A stretch of 64,000 bases of DNA from Alphaproteobacteria bacterium. GTDB taxonomy: Bacteria > Pseudomonadota > Alphaproteobacteria > Caulobacterales > Hyphomonadaceae. Within the stretch, counting starts at the first letter, position 1; every line of letters begins with the position of its first letter. The stretch covers positions 1 to 64,000 of the forward strand of contig JAAEZZ010000004.1 in the NCBI GenBank assembly GCA_018222605.1, in the 5' to 3' direction. Both the position numbers and the translations under genes were made by a program. Below are positions 24,972-32,955 of this stretch, piece by piece. The notes beneath the pieces were generated by a model, which made no database searches, was not told the origin of the DNA, and worked only from the letters and a program-made list of their open reading frames with translations.

Positions 24972-26425
24972 CACTCGCTCCGTTCTCGAACCTTGAAACT
25001 GATCGGGCGATTCTTCGCCAGACCCTCCTCAGTGTCATTACTCTGCACCGGCTGGTCGGGACCATACCCGATTACAGTCAGCCTTGCAGCGTCAAATCCT
25101 GTGGAAACCATATATTCCTTCACAGCTTCAGCCCGATCCACGTTCAGCCCGGCAACGCTGTCGCGGTCTCCTGTCGCATCCGCATGTCCGCCGATTTCGA
25201 TCATCAGGTCCGGCGCGCAGAGGCCGGCCACACGGGTCAGCTTGTCCAGCGCCGGCCCGCTCTGGCGGGTGATCGCGGCCGTGCCGGGGTCGAAGGACAC
25301 ATCGCTGGTTTCCATCACGGCATCAAAGGCCCGCTGGCAGGCTGCCACTGGGTCCGCGCTGAAATCAATGCCGTTGATCTCGTCTACAGTCACCCCCACG
25401 CTATCGGTGAAGACTGTGACAGGATAAGGGCCATCCAGGCCGGAAAGATCCTGTTGCAGGAATTGCAGCGTGGACGGCGAGGCCTCGCCCTGGAAGCTGA
25501 AGCCCGTCTCATCTGGGTCAAACGCCATCTCGCCACGCGTGAAGCGGCTGAATTGCGGCAGGCCTGCGCGCACACCGGTCATCCAGCCCTCATGCGGCTC
25601 TCCGGCCACCTGCATCTCGTCGCGCACCTCGCCGCCATAATATTGGCGCGCAATGCCGGTGATCTCTTCGCGCTCTGCCTCACTTGCCACCTTGCCGGAC
25701 AGGATCAGCACGCCCGGCTGATGCTGCGCGGTCCACAGCGCCGGACCGCGGATCAGCGGCTCACCATGAAACGGCGCAACGATATTGGCGATCTCGGCCG
25801 TCAGGCGCGCGCGGATCGGGCCTTCCATGGACAGGCCGCTGAGGCGTACACGGGTATCGCGCAGGCTCGCTTCGCCGGTTTCCACCTGCCCCAGATCCTC
25901 CAGCACCATGCGGGCCATGCCCTGCCAGTTCGCGCCGGGCGCGCCGGCGGCCAGCTGCATCCGGTCTTCCACCGGGGCGCCCGCGGCCTGAGCGGTCGCC
26001 TGCTCGACCAGCTTCTGCCGCGTGCCGCGCGAGGGCACATAGCCGGTCAGGACATAGCCGCCCTCCGGCGTCTTGATCGCACGCCATATATAAGGAGACA
26101 CAGGCGGGGCCGGGTCGACCGCGCTTTCGATGATCGTCACCCCACCCATGATCACGCCGCCTGCGCCATTGGAGGTCAGCACGGTTTCCGCCGCCGCCTG
26201 AACGGCATCGGCGGACGGGGCCTGTCCATGCAGCACCGCACGCTGTCCGCGCATCTCCACGCTGGCCCAGTCAAAGCCGCCCGCCTCCAGCGCCGCGCTG
26301 GCATTCTGCTGCAAGCGCGCTTGAAGGTTTACAGGCGTGTTTGGAGACTGGTACACGGCCCACCAGCTCGTCACTCCGAGCCCGATAAGCGCCACCAGTC
26401 CGAAAAGGTAGTCGAGCAGTCTCAT
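24971..26425 (-). CDS. BON/OmpA-domain inner-membrane-anchored envelope protein
   Basis: The 484-residue product starts with one membrane helix (MRLLDYLFGLVALIGLGVTS). It continues with several BON-like repeats (for example RAVLHGQAPSADAVQAAAE and GPALWTAQHQPGVLILSGKV) across about residues 60-250. It ends in an OmpA peptidoglycan-binding domain from about 360, with LMIEIGGHADATGDRDSVAG, LNVDRAEAVKEYM and GYGPDQPVQSN. It probably bridges the inner membrane and peptidoglycan. It is coupled to the polyacidic protein downstream and divergent from the methyltransferase pair. OmpA/BON genes paired with HhH-domain genes occur in other alphaproteobacteria, but no function is established to my knowledge. 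Confidence 0.9.
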   Translation of the reverse strand: MRLLDYLFGLVALIGLGVTSWWAVYQSPNTPVNLQARLQQNASAALEAGGFDWASVEMRGQRAVLHGQAPSADAVQAAAETVLTSNGAGGVIMGGVTIIESAVDPAPPVSPYIWRAIKTPEGGYVLTGYVPSRGTRQKLVEQATAQAAGAPVEDRMQLAAGAPGANWQGMARMVLEDLGQVETGEASLRDTRVRLSGLSMEGPIRARLTAEIANIVAPFHGEPLIRGPALWTAQHQPGVLILSGKVASEAEREEITGIARQYYGGEVRDEMQVAGEPHEGWMTGVRAGLPQFSRFTRGEMAFDPDETGFSFQGEASPSTLQFLQQDLSGLDGPYPVTVFTDSVGVTVDEINGIDFSADPVAACQRAFDAVMETSDVSFDPGTAAITRQSGPALDKLTRVAGLCAPDLMIEIGGHADATGDRDSVAGLNVDRAEAVKEYMVSTGFDAARLTVIGYGPDQPVQSNDTEEGLAKNRPISFKVRERSE

Positions 26426-26537
26426 AGAGGCCCCGCGACCTCCTCCATGTCTAATCCCCTGTGATTGAGGGATGCCCTATTCAGCATTTTGCTGCAAGAG
26501 TCCCCCGCACAGTCACCTAATGTCACACATACACAGC

Positions 26538-27350
26538 ATGACACGCCCAATCGAGACCATAAGCAGCGCATCCAATCCGCTCATCAAGTCTTTGAAAACT
26601 CTGGAAAGAAAAAAGGGCCGAAATGAGACCGGCCTCTTTCTGGCCGAGGGCGCACGCCTGATCGGGCAAGGCCTGGCCAATGGCTGGAAACTGGACAGCC
26701 TGGTCGTCGCCGCGTCTATGGCAGACCGCCCGCATCTGTCGGATCTTATACAGAAAGCACAGGCCAGCGGCGCCCGCGTCGTGCTCGCCGCCGACAAGCT
26801 GATGAGCCGCGTGACGCACAAGGATAACGCCCAGAGCGTGATCGCCGCCTTCGCGCAAAAGCACCTGACATTGGCAGACCTGCCCCAGGACAAGGCAGGC
26901 CTGTTCGTCGCTTTGTATGAAGTGCGCGACCCCGGCAATCTGGGCACCATTCTGCGCACCGCCGACTGCGCCGGCATTTCCGGTGTCATTCTGGTCGAAA
27001 CCTGCTGTGACCCCTACAGCTTTGAATCCGTGCGCGCGTCCATGGGGTCGATCTTCGACATGCCCTTCGCGGCGGCCTCGTTCGAGGCCTTCAATGCCTG
27101 GCGGCAGGGCCTTGGCCTCTCCATGAGCGCGGCCAGCGTCAATGGTACCGCGCGCCACGACCATACCGATTTCAAGCAAGGCTCTGTCATCATCATGGGC
27201 AATGAGCAATCCGGCCTGACGCCAGAGGCGGAAGCGGCCTGCGACCAGCTCTGCCTCATTCCGATGCGCGGCGGCGCCGACAGCCTCAACCTCGCGCAGG
27301 CCACCGCGATCATGACCTATGAAGCCTGGCGCCAACGGGATTTCAAATGA
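26538..27350 (+). CDS. SpoU/TrmH-family RNA 2'-O-ribose methyltransferase
   Basis: The product (270 residues from MTRPIETISSASNPLIKSL) is a SPOUT methyltransferase using S-adenosylmethionine. The substrate-binding N-terminus has GLFLAEGARLI. The catalytic trefoil-knot domain shows VRDPGNLGTILRTADCAG (motif 1), IIMGNEQSGLTPEAE (motif 2) and IPMRGGADSLNLAQATAIMTYE (motif 3). The target, rRNA or tRNA, is not determinable. Upstream in-frame ATGs at 26520 and 26472 exist and no start has a clear ribosome binding site. Its stop overlaps the next gene by ATGA. Confidence 0.93.
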   Translation: MTRPIETISSASNPLIKSLKTLERKKGRNETGLFLAEGARLIGQGLANGWKLDSLVVAASMADRPHLSDLIQKAQASGARVVLAADKLMSRVTHKDNAQSVIAAFAQKHLTLADLPQDKAGLFVALYEVRDPGNLGTILRTADCAGISGVILVETCCDPYSFESVRASMGSIFDMPFAAASFEAFNAWRQGLGLSMSAASVNGTARHDHTDFKQGSVIIMGNEQSGLTPEAEAACDQLCLIPMRGGADSLNLAQATAIMTYEAWRQRDFK

Positions 27351-28237
27351 AGACGGACACACGCCTCCTCATCGCCGATGACTGGGAAGACTATGCCCTG
27401 CTCGATAGCGGCCATCTGCAAAAGCTGGAACGCTTTGGCAGCCAGACCGTCATCCGGCCGGACCCGCAGGCCTTCTGGGAACCCGCCCGCCCAACGGGCA
27501 GCTGGCGCGCCGATGCGCGCTTTTCCACCAAATCCAGCGATGATGACGGCGCCGGCAATTGGGAAGTGCTCTCCCCCAAGGCGCTGGACAGCTGGCCGAT
27601 GCAATGGAACGGCCTGACCTTTGAAGCCCGCCGCACGGCCTTCCGCCATATGGGCGTGTTTCAGGAGCATTCCGTGCACTGGCGGTTTGCGCAGGAGAAG
27701 ATCCGCGCCGCTGGCCGTCCGATCAAGGCGCTGAACCTGTTCGGCTATACCGGCATGATGTCGCTCGCCTGCGCGGCGGCGGGGGCGGAGGTGGTCCATC
27801 TCGACGCCAGCCCGAAATCCAACGGCTATGGCAAGGACAATCAGGCGATGAGCGGCCTGAATGATCGCACGATCCGCTGGATCGCCGATGACGCGATGAA
27901 GTTTACCGCCCGCGAGATTCGCCGCGGCAATACTTATGATGCCATAATTCTGGACCCGCCGAAATTCGGCCGCGGCCCCAAGAATGAAACCTGGCGCTTT
28001 GAGGAGAATTTGCCCGAATTGCTGGACACGGTGAAAACGCTGCTCAGCGACCGGCCTCTCTTCGTCATCCTGACGGCCTATGCGGTGCGCCTGTCTTACC
28101 TTGCCCTGTCCCAGGCCCTGGCAGACCGGCTCTCGCCGCTCGGCGGCACGATGGAAACCGGCGAAATGGCCCTGCCCCAGCAAGGCACAAACCGCCTCCT
28201 CCCCACCGCCATCTATGCAAGGTGGCACTCCGGCTGA
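27347..28237 (+). CDS. Class I SAM-dependent methyltransferase, RlmI/RlmK-like
   Basis: The 296-residue product has a Rossmann methyltransferase core: motif I in LNLFGYTGMMSLACAAAGA, the acidic ribose-binding HLDASPKS, and YDAIILDPPKFGRGP, the DPPKFG signature of 23S rRNA m5C/m2G methyltransferases of the RlmI/RlmK group. It lacks the N-terminal PUA domain of RlmI but has about 110 other residues in front. The start overlaps the TrmH-type gene by four bases (ATGA), so two RNA methyltransferases are made from one message. The exact target nucleotide is unknown. Confidence 0.9.
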   Translation: MKTDTRLLIADDWEDYALLDSGHLQKLERFGSQTVIRPDPQAFWEPARPTGSWRADARFSTKSSDDDGAGNWEVLSPKALDSWPMQWNGLTFEARRTAFRHMGVFQEHSVHWRFAQEKIRAAGRPIKALNLFGYTGMMSLACAAAGAEVVHLDASPKSNGYGKDNQAMSGLNDRTIRWIADDAMKFTAREIRRGNTYDAIILDPPKFGRGPKNETWRFEENLPELLDTVKTLLSDRPLFVILTAYAVRLSYLALSQALADRLSPLGGTMETGEMALPQQGTNRLLPTAIYARWHSG

Positions 28238-28312
28238 ACTGACCCCCCATTGTGGGACAGGGTGTAAAAATCTTGCCGGAATGACTTCAGATGACAAAAC
28301 ATGATGCTTGAA

Positions 28313-28337
28313 TGTCACAATTCGTCACAATTGTGAG
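28313..28337 (+). promoter_or_regulatory. Direct repeat plus TCACAATTGTGA palindrome upstream of the large TonB receptor
   Basis: GTCACAATT occurs at 28314-28322 and again at 28324-28332. The second copy is part of the perfect 12-base palindrome TCACAATTGTGA (28325-28336). A TTGACA box follows at 28368-28373 without a good -10 partner. The remainder of 28238-28492 has no supported gene. The arrangement looks like an operator controlling the 985-residue receptor 160 bases downstream; the factor is unknown. Confidence 0.4.
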
Positions 28338-28492
28338 TTATTTGGCCAGATAACAGATTACCCTTGATTGACAGTTTGTAATCCAAAACGCAGCGTGGCC
28401 TCACCTTGTCAGTTACCGGTTCCAGAATGAGGAATGGGTGGCTGGCCTATTTGTAGACTGGCGGGGGCGTCAGTTTTATCTGGAGGCAACAG

Positions 28493-31450
28493 GTGAAGAC
28501 GTACAAATCAAAACTACTCCTTACATCCATGTTTGTGGGCCTCATCGGGGGAATGCATGCTGCGCCAGCAATGGCACAGGAAGATGCTGATCCGATCACG
28601 GTTCCAGCGGATGAAATGGAAGAAGAAGCGGTTCAGGAAAAGATCTACGTGACGGGTTCACGTATCGTTCGTGACAGCAACCTCACTTCTTCTATCCCGG
28701 TAACCAGCCTTGGCCTGGAAGATATTCAGGCTTCCGGCGCTTACAATATCGCTGAAATGATCCGCGACCTGCCGGCTGCCGGTGTTCCCGGCCTGACGGC
28801 GTCAACGACGAACTTCTCGGTGTTCTCAGGTGGTCTGGAATCCATCGACCTTCGTAACCTCGGTGACAGCCGTACGCTCGTCCTGATGGACGGCCGCCGT
28901 GTCGTTCCGGGTGCGCCAGGCACATCGATCGTCGACTTCTCGATGATCCCGCCGGACTTCATTCAGAATATTGAAGTTGTCACGGGCGGCGCTTCCTCCG
29001 TTTACGGTTCGGAAGCTGTTGCGGGTGTTGTCAACATCATCCTGAAAGACGACTTCGAAGGCGTTGAACTCAACGTCCGCGGGGGTTCGACTTTCGACAA
29101 AGGTGGTGAGCAAGCCCGCGTGTCTCTGACAACCGGTGGCCCGATTGCTGACAAAGGTAACTTCATTGCGAACCTGACCTATGACGTTCGTGACGGTATC
29201 TTTGCTCGCGACACCGACCACCCGGATGATGAGTTCTACTATGGTGCGCCTTACGGCTTCATCCTGAACCCGGCTTACTCCACCTATTCCGAGTACGGCC
29301 GTTTCGACGTTGGCGCTGGCGGCACCTACTCCAACCTCGTTTATGACAACGAGCTTGGCGAAGTTGTGACCTTTGACGACGTTCCGGGCGCTTACGGTTA
29401 CAACCGTAACCCGAACCGCCGTATTCTCATCCCGCAGGAGCGTTATTCTGCTGCTCTGAAGGCTGACTACGAAATCAACCCGTATGTGAACCTTTCGACC
29501 ACGCTGCTTTACGCTCACGTGTCTTCCGACACGGACATCGAGCCCTACCCGCTCTCCTCTGAGGACGTGTACGACCCGACGGGCCTTATCGCTGCAGGTG
29601 CAGCGAATGGCGGCATGCCGCTGACGAACCCGTACATTCCGGACGAAATCCGTGATGCGGCTATCGCCAACGGTTATGAAAGCCTGCCTTTCGTTCGCCG
29701 TATGTCTGACGTCGCTGCACGTACAGGCCGTTATGACCGTGAAACGCTTGACCTGACCATTGGTCTGGACGGCGACCTCGGTGACACGGGCTGGACGTAC
29801 AATACCTACATCAACCACGGCCGGTCTTCTTCCGTCCGTATTGGTACAGGTCAGATCAACGTCTCCAACCTGCGCTATGCGCTGGATGCTGAAGTTGACG
29901 GTGACGGCAATATTGTCTGTTCCGACCCGACGGCTCGTGCCTTTGGCTGTGTGCCGGTCAACCTGTTCGGTAAAGGTACGATCTCCCCAGAAGCAGCCGC
30001 CTACATTGCTGCTCCGGGCCTTCGTTCTGCTGAAACAGAGCAGACGGTTATTCAGGCATCCATCACAGGTAATGCTTTCGAACTGCCTGCCGGCCCGATT
30101 GGCCTGGCTTTCGGTACAGAGTATCGTGAGCTGAGCACGGTCGACCAGGTTGACGCTCTGACCTCTGCAGGTCTGAACGCTGGTAACCGTATCGACCCGA
30201 CCATCGGTTCTTACGATGTGTACGAACTGTTCGGCGAGGTTCTGGTTCCGCTGATCAAGGATGCAGGCTTCATCGACACCGTCGACTTTGAAGGTGCGTA
30301 CCGCATTGCGAACTACTCCTCTGTTGGCACCAACGAGTCCTGGAAGTACGGCCTGACGTCTTCCATGTTCGACGAACAACTGCGCTTCCGCGCTGTTGGC
30401 GCTCGCGCAACTCGTGCACCGGACATCAGCGACCTGTACTCTGGTAACTCCCAGAGCTTCGAATCCACCGTTGACCCGTGTGCTGGTATCGAAGCCTCCA
30501 CGGCTGGCGACTATGCTGCAGCGTGTGCTTCCCTGCCGGGTGTTCAGGCAGCCTTTGCTGCTGACGAGCCGTTCGTGTATGACCAGCTCGAAACCCAGGC
30601 TCAGTATGTATTCTACTCCGGTTCCGAGAACCTGGAGTCTGAAACGTCTGACTCCTACACGGTTGGCTTCGTCTACACGCCGCACTGGCTGGAAGGCCTC
30701 ACAGCGTCTATTGACTATGTGAACTTCGAAATCGACGATGCGATCACCAGCCTCAGCACGACGCGCGCTGCTCGTCTGTGTATGGAAGGTGGTAACCTGG
30801 CAGGCGACCCGACCTGTGCGAACATCGTCCGCGATCCGAACACCAGCAAAATCCTTTACGGCTTTGCTGTTCCGATCAACGCAGCGACGTTCAAAACAGA
30901 CGGTATCGACGTTCAGGTTTCCTATCGCGGCGACGTGCCGACGTTTGGTAACACAACAGCTGACTACGGTTCGTTCAGCGCCCGTATCCTGTACGGCTAC
31001 ACGAACGAGTACGAGTATCAGAGCTCGGCAGATTCCGATCCGTCCAGCTTCATGGGCTCCGTTGGCTACCCATACCACAAGTTCAACGTGAACCTGGGTT
31101 GGGACAAAGGTCCGCTGTCTCTGGGTTGGCAGACATACGCCACGTCCGAAGTGGACTACGGTACGTATGCTGACTGTGCCACGGACCTGGCTGAGTACTA
31201 TGCTTCCCTGTACCCGGGCAGCCGCTGCTACCACCTGGAGCCGGAATGGTACCTGGAGCACTCCATCAATGCTTCTTACAGCATCGAAGACTGGGGTGTT
31301 GAATTGTACGGCAGCATCGACAACCTGTTCGACGAGTTCGTCTACCTGCCATCCGGCCTGGCGGACAGCGATACCGGTCTCTCCACCGCTGGTGGCGTGT
31401 TTGACCCGATCGGTCGCCGCTACACCGTCGGTCTGCGCAAGACCTGGTAA
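28493..31450 (+). CDS. Large TonB-dependent outer-membrane receptor
   Basis: The 985-residue product has a signal peptide (MKTYKSKLLLTSMFVGLIGG, cut near AMAQ), a plug domain at about residues 45-175 (VTGSRIVRDSNLTSSIPVTS, later GGASSVYGSEAVAGVVNIIL, the classical plug motif) and a 22-stranded type barrel ending in RRYTVGLRKTW with the C-terminal aromatic. It starts at GTG with GGAGG six bases upstream. Codon choice is strongly biased to GGT, CGT, GCT, GTT and CTG, unlike the GGC/CGC/GCC use of its neighbours, which suggests very high expression. The substrate is unknown; the family (Caulobacter-type receptors) covers sugars, peptides and siderophores. A terminator follows. Confidence 0.95.
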   Translation: MKTYKSKLLLTSMFVGLIGGMHAAPAMAQEDADPITVPADEMEEEAVQEKIYVTGSRIVRDSNLTSSIPVTSLGLEDIQASGAYNIAEMIRDLPAAGVPGLTASTTNFSVFSGGLESIDLRNLGDSRTLVLMDGRRVVPGAPGTSIVDFSMIPPDFIQNIEVVTGGASSVYGSEAVAGVVNIILKDDFEGVELNVRGGSTFDKGGEQARVSLTTGGPIADKGNFIANLTYDVRDGIFARDTDHPDDEFYYGAPYGFILNPAYSTYSEYGRFDVGAGGTYSNLVYDNELGEVVTFDDVPGAYGYNRNPNRRILIPQERYSAALKADYEINPYVNLSTTLLYAHVSSDTDIEPYPLSSEDVYDPTGLIAAGAANGGMPLTNPYIPDEIRDAAIANGYESLPFVRRMSDVAARTGRYDRETLDLTIGLDGDLGDTGWTYNTYINHGRSSSVRIGTGQINVSNLRYALDAEVDGDGNIVCSDPTARAFGCVPVNLFGKGTISPEAAAYIAAPGLRSAETEQTVIQASITGNAFELPAGPIGLAFGTEYRELSTVDQVDALTSAGLNAGNRIDPTIGSYDVYELFGEVLVPLIKDAGFIDTVDFEGAYRIANYSSVGTNESWKYGLTSSMFDEQLRFRAVGARATRAPDISDLYSGNSQSFESTVDPCAGIEASTAGDYAAACASLPGVQAAFAADEPFVYDQLETQAQYVFYSGSENLESETSDSYTVGFVYTPHWLEGLTASIDYVNFEIDDAITSLSTTRAARLCMEGGNLAGDPTCANIVRDPNTSKILYGFAVPINAATFKTDGIDVQVSYRGDVPTFGNTTADYGSFSARILYGYTNEYEYQSSADSDPSSFMGSVGYPYHKFNVNLGWDKGPLSLGWQTYATSEVDYGTYADCATDLAEYYASLYPGSRCYHLEPEWYLEHSINASYSIEDWGVELYGSIDNLFDEFVYLPSGLADSDTGLSTAGGVFDPIGRRYTVGLRKTW

Positions 31451-31456
31451 GCTCAT

Positions 31457-31474
31457 GATCTGAGCGATCAGATC
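31457..31474 (+). other. Short inverted repeat just after the large receptor gene
   Basis: GATCTGA (31457-31463) and TCAGATC (31468-31474) form a 7-base stem with a 4-base loop, 14 bases before the main terminator. It could add stability to the 3' end of the receptor mRNA. Confidence 0.35.
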
Positions 31475-31487
31475 AACCTGTAACCAG

Positions 31488-31520
31488 AACGGGCCCTGCT
31501 ACACGGCAGGGCCCGTTTTC
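31488..31520 (+). terminator. Strong intrinsic terminator of the large TonB receptor
   Basis: AACGGGCCCTGC (31488-31499) and GCAGGGCCCGTT (31506-31517) form a 12-base perfect stem with a 6-base loop, followed by TTCTTTT. It lies 38 bases past the stop. The remaining bases up to 31788 show no gene, repeat or RNA I can support. Confidence 0.93.
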
Positions 31521-31788
31521 TTTTGGCCAACCTAAACCCTCAAGAAAGATACGGCGTTCGCCCTTTTCTGCTTCGCAGCTGCGCTCGGCTAAGAAATTGA
31601 AGCCCCCCATAAGCGAGACACTGGCAGGACCGGCACCGGAAATGAAAGGGCCGCCATATCGAGCACAAAAGAGGCTGGCAGTGTGGCCGGGCCCAAAGAG
31701 TTCTCAGATTGCCGCCTGAACATAGGCGCGGCCGAGCAAGCCGGCGCTCCTGCCCCCTTTTAACCCGCTTAGTGCAGGCTTCCAGATC

Positions 31789-32925
31789 TCAGACCAGGTA
31801 GAAGCTGAGGACGACGAGGCATATACTCAGGGTGGAAAGGATGATGGTGCTGATGAACAGCAGGATCAGGGTGCGCATCAGCGACATGAAACGCCCCGTG
31901 CCATAGGTCACTCGCAGCTGCTTGTAGATATAGATGACTGGCACCGTCAGGCCGAACACGACCAGCCAGATGATCTCGTGCGGCAGCAACGCGCCCACCA
32001 GCAACAGGCCGGTCAGCATGAAATAGATGAAGGTCTGGATGTGCAGGGCCGTGATCACATGATCATAAATGTATTGCTTGCGGTGCCAGACATAGAGCAG
32101 CGCCAGCAGCAGGGCCAGAATGGGCATGAACAGCAGGCTGAACCGCGGCGCCCATTCGCGTATCCGCGCGCCGAACTTGTCCTGATTCTCGAAGACGGTG
32201 GCGGCATGGTCTGCCGTGCGCCACATCTGCTCGCGCGCTTCGGGTGCCGTATCGGGCCCTATCCGCTCGTCCACCGCCTTGCGCAGGGCTTCGCGATCCA
32301 CCCGCCCGTCCGGCATCAGGATATTGTCCATGTTGATACCGCCCTGCGCAGCGGCAAGCTGCTCGGAGAGCTCTTCCCGCCGCTCATCGGAAATGTCGGG
32401 ATTGGCAAGTTCATCCCGTAATTCCTGAACATAGGCCTCATCGACGACAGGAACGTCTGCCGCGTCTCCCTGCGCATCTTGATCGTAAGTCACCGTGCCC
32501 GGAATCTCTTTGCCGATCTCATCACCGAGATGCCAGTTGCTGTACCAGCCGAGCTGGTCTCCCAGCGTGAACAGGGTGAGGAAAAAGAGAACGGAGCTGA
32601 GCAGGAACAGGCGGAAAGGTGGCACATAGCGAGCGCGCTTTCCGTCCAGATAGTTACGCGTCATCCGCCCCGGCCGGAACAGCAACAGCGGCAGGGAGCG
32701 GCTGAGCCGCCCGTCCAGCGCGAATGTATCCGCCAGGCTGCTCATCACCAGGTCCCAGACCGGGCGATGGAAGTTCGAGGCAAGCTGACCGCATGTGGTG
32801 CAGTAGCGGTCTTCGACAATGGTCTCGCAATTGGCGCAGGGCTGGCCGGAGCGCACCGGATGATGCTCTCCATGCGACAGGCCCCCGGCAGAACCGAGAC
32901 CTGCGACCTCCATCTCATGTTCCAT
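31789..32925 (-). CDS. DUF3667-type zinc-ribbon membrane protein
   Basis: The 378-residue product has a short zinc ribbon near residues 30-47 (CANCETIVEDRYCTTCGQ). The conserved stretch HRPVWDLVMSSLADTFALDG and LLLFRPGRMTRNYLDGKRAR, typical of DUF3667 membrane proteins, follows. One membrane helix comes at about 105-123 and several more at the C-terminal end (about 265-375). A soluble helical segment of about 130 residues separates them. The family function is unknown. GGGAGG precedes the ATG. It lies 30 bases after the stop-distal end of the OppA-type gene on the same strand, so the two may be cotranscribed. Confidence 0.85.
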   Translation of the reverse strand: MEHEMEVAGLGSAGGLSHGEHHPVRSGQPCANCETIVEDRYCTTCGQLASNFHRPVWDLVMSSLADTFALDGRLSRSLPLLLFRPGRMTRNYLDGKRARYVPPFRLFLLSSVLFFLTLFTLGDQLGWYSNWHLGDEIGKEIPGTVTYDQDAQGDAADVPVVDEAYVQELRDELANPDISDERREELSEQLAAAQGGINMDNILMPDGRVDREALRKAVDERIGPDTAPEAREQMWRTADHAATVFENQDKFGARIREWAPRFSLLFMPILALLLALLYVWHRKQYIYDHVITALHIQTFIYFMLTGLLLVGALLPHEIIWLVVFGLTVPVIYIYKQLRVTYGTGRFMSLMRTLILLFISTIILSTLSICLVVLSFYLV

Positions 32926-32955
32926 GGGCTTGCCTCCCCCTACTCCCAGGAAGAC

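Noticed and set aside
28826-31456. 876-codon open frame on the minus strand opposite the large TonB receptor
   Set aside because: Striking in length but explained by the receptor's biased codons, which avoid antisense stops; no recognisable domain or ribosome binding site.
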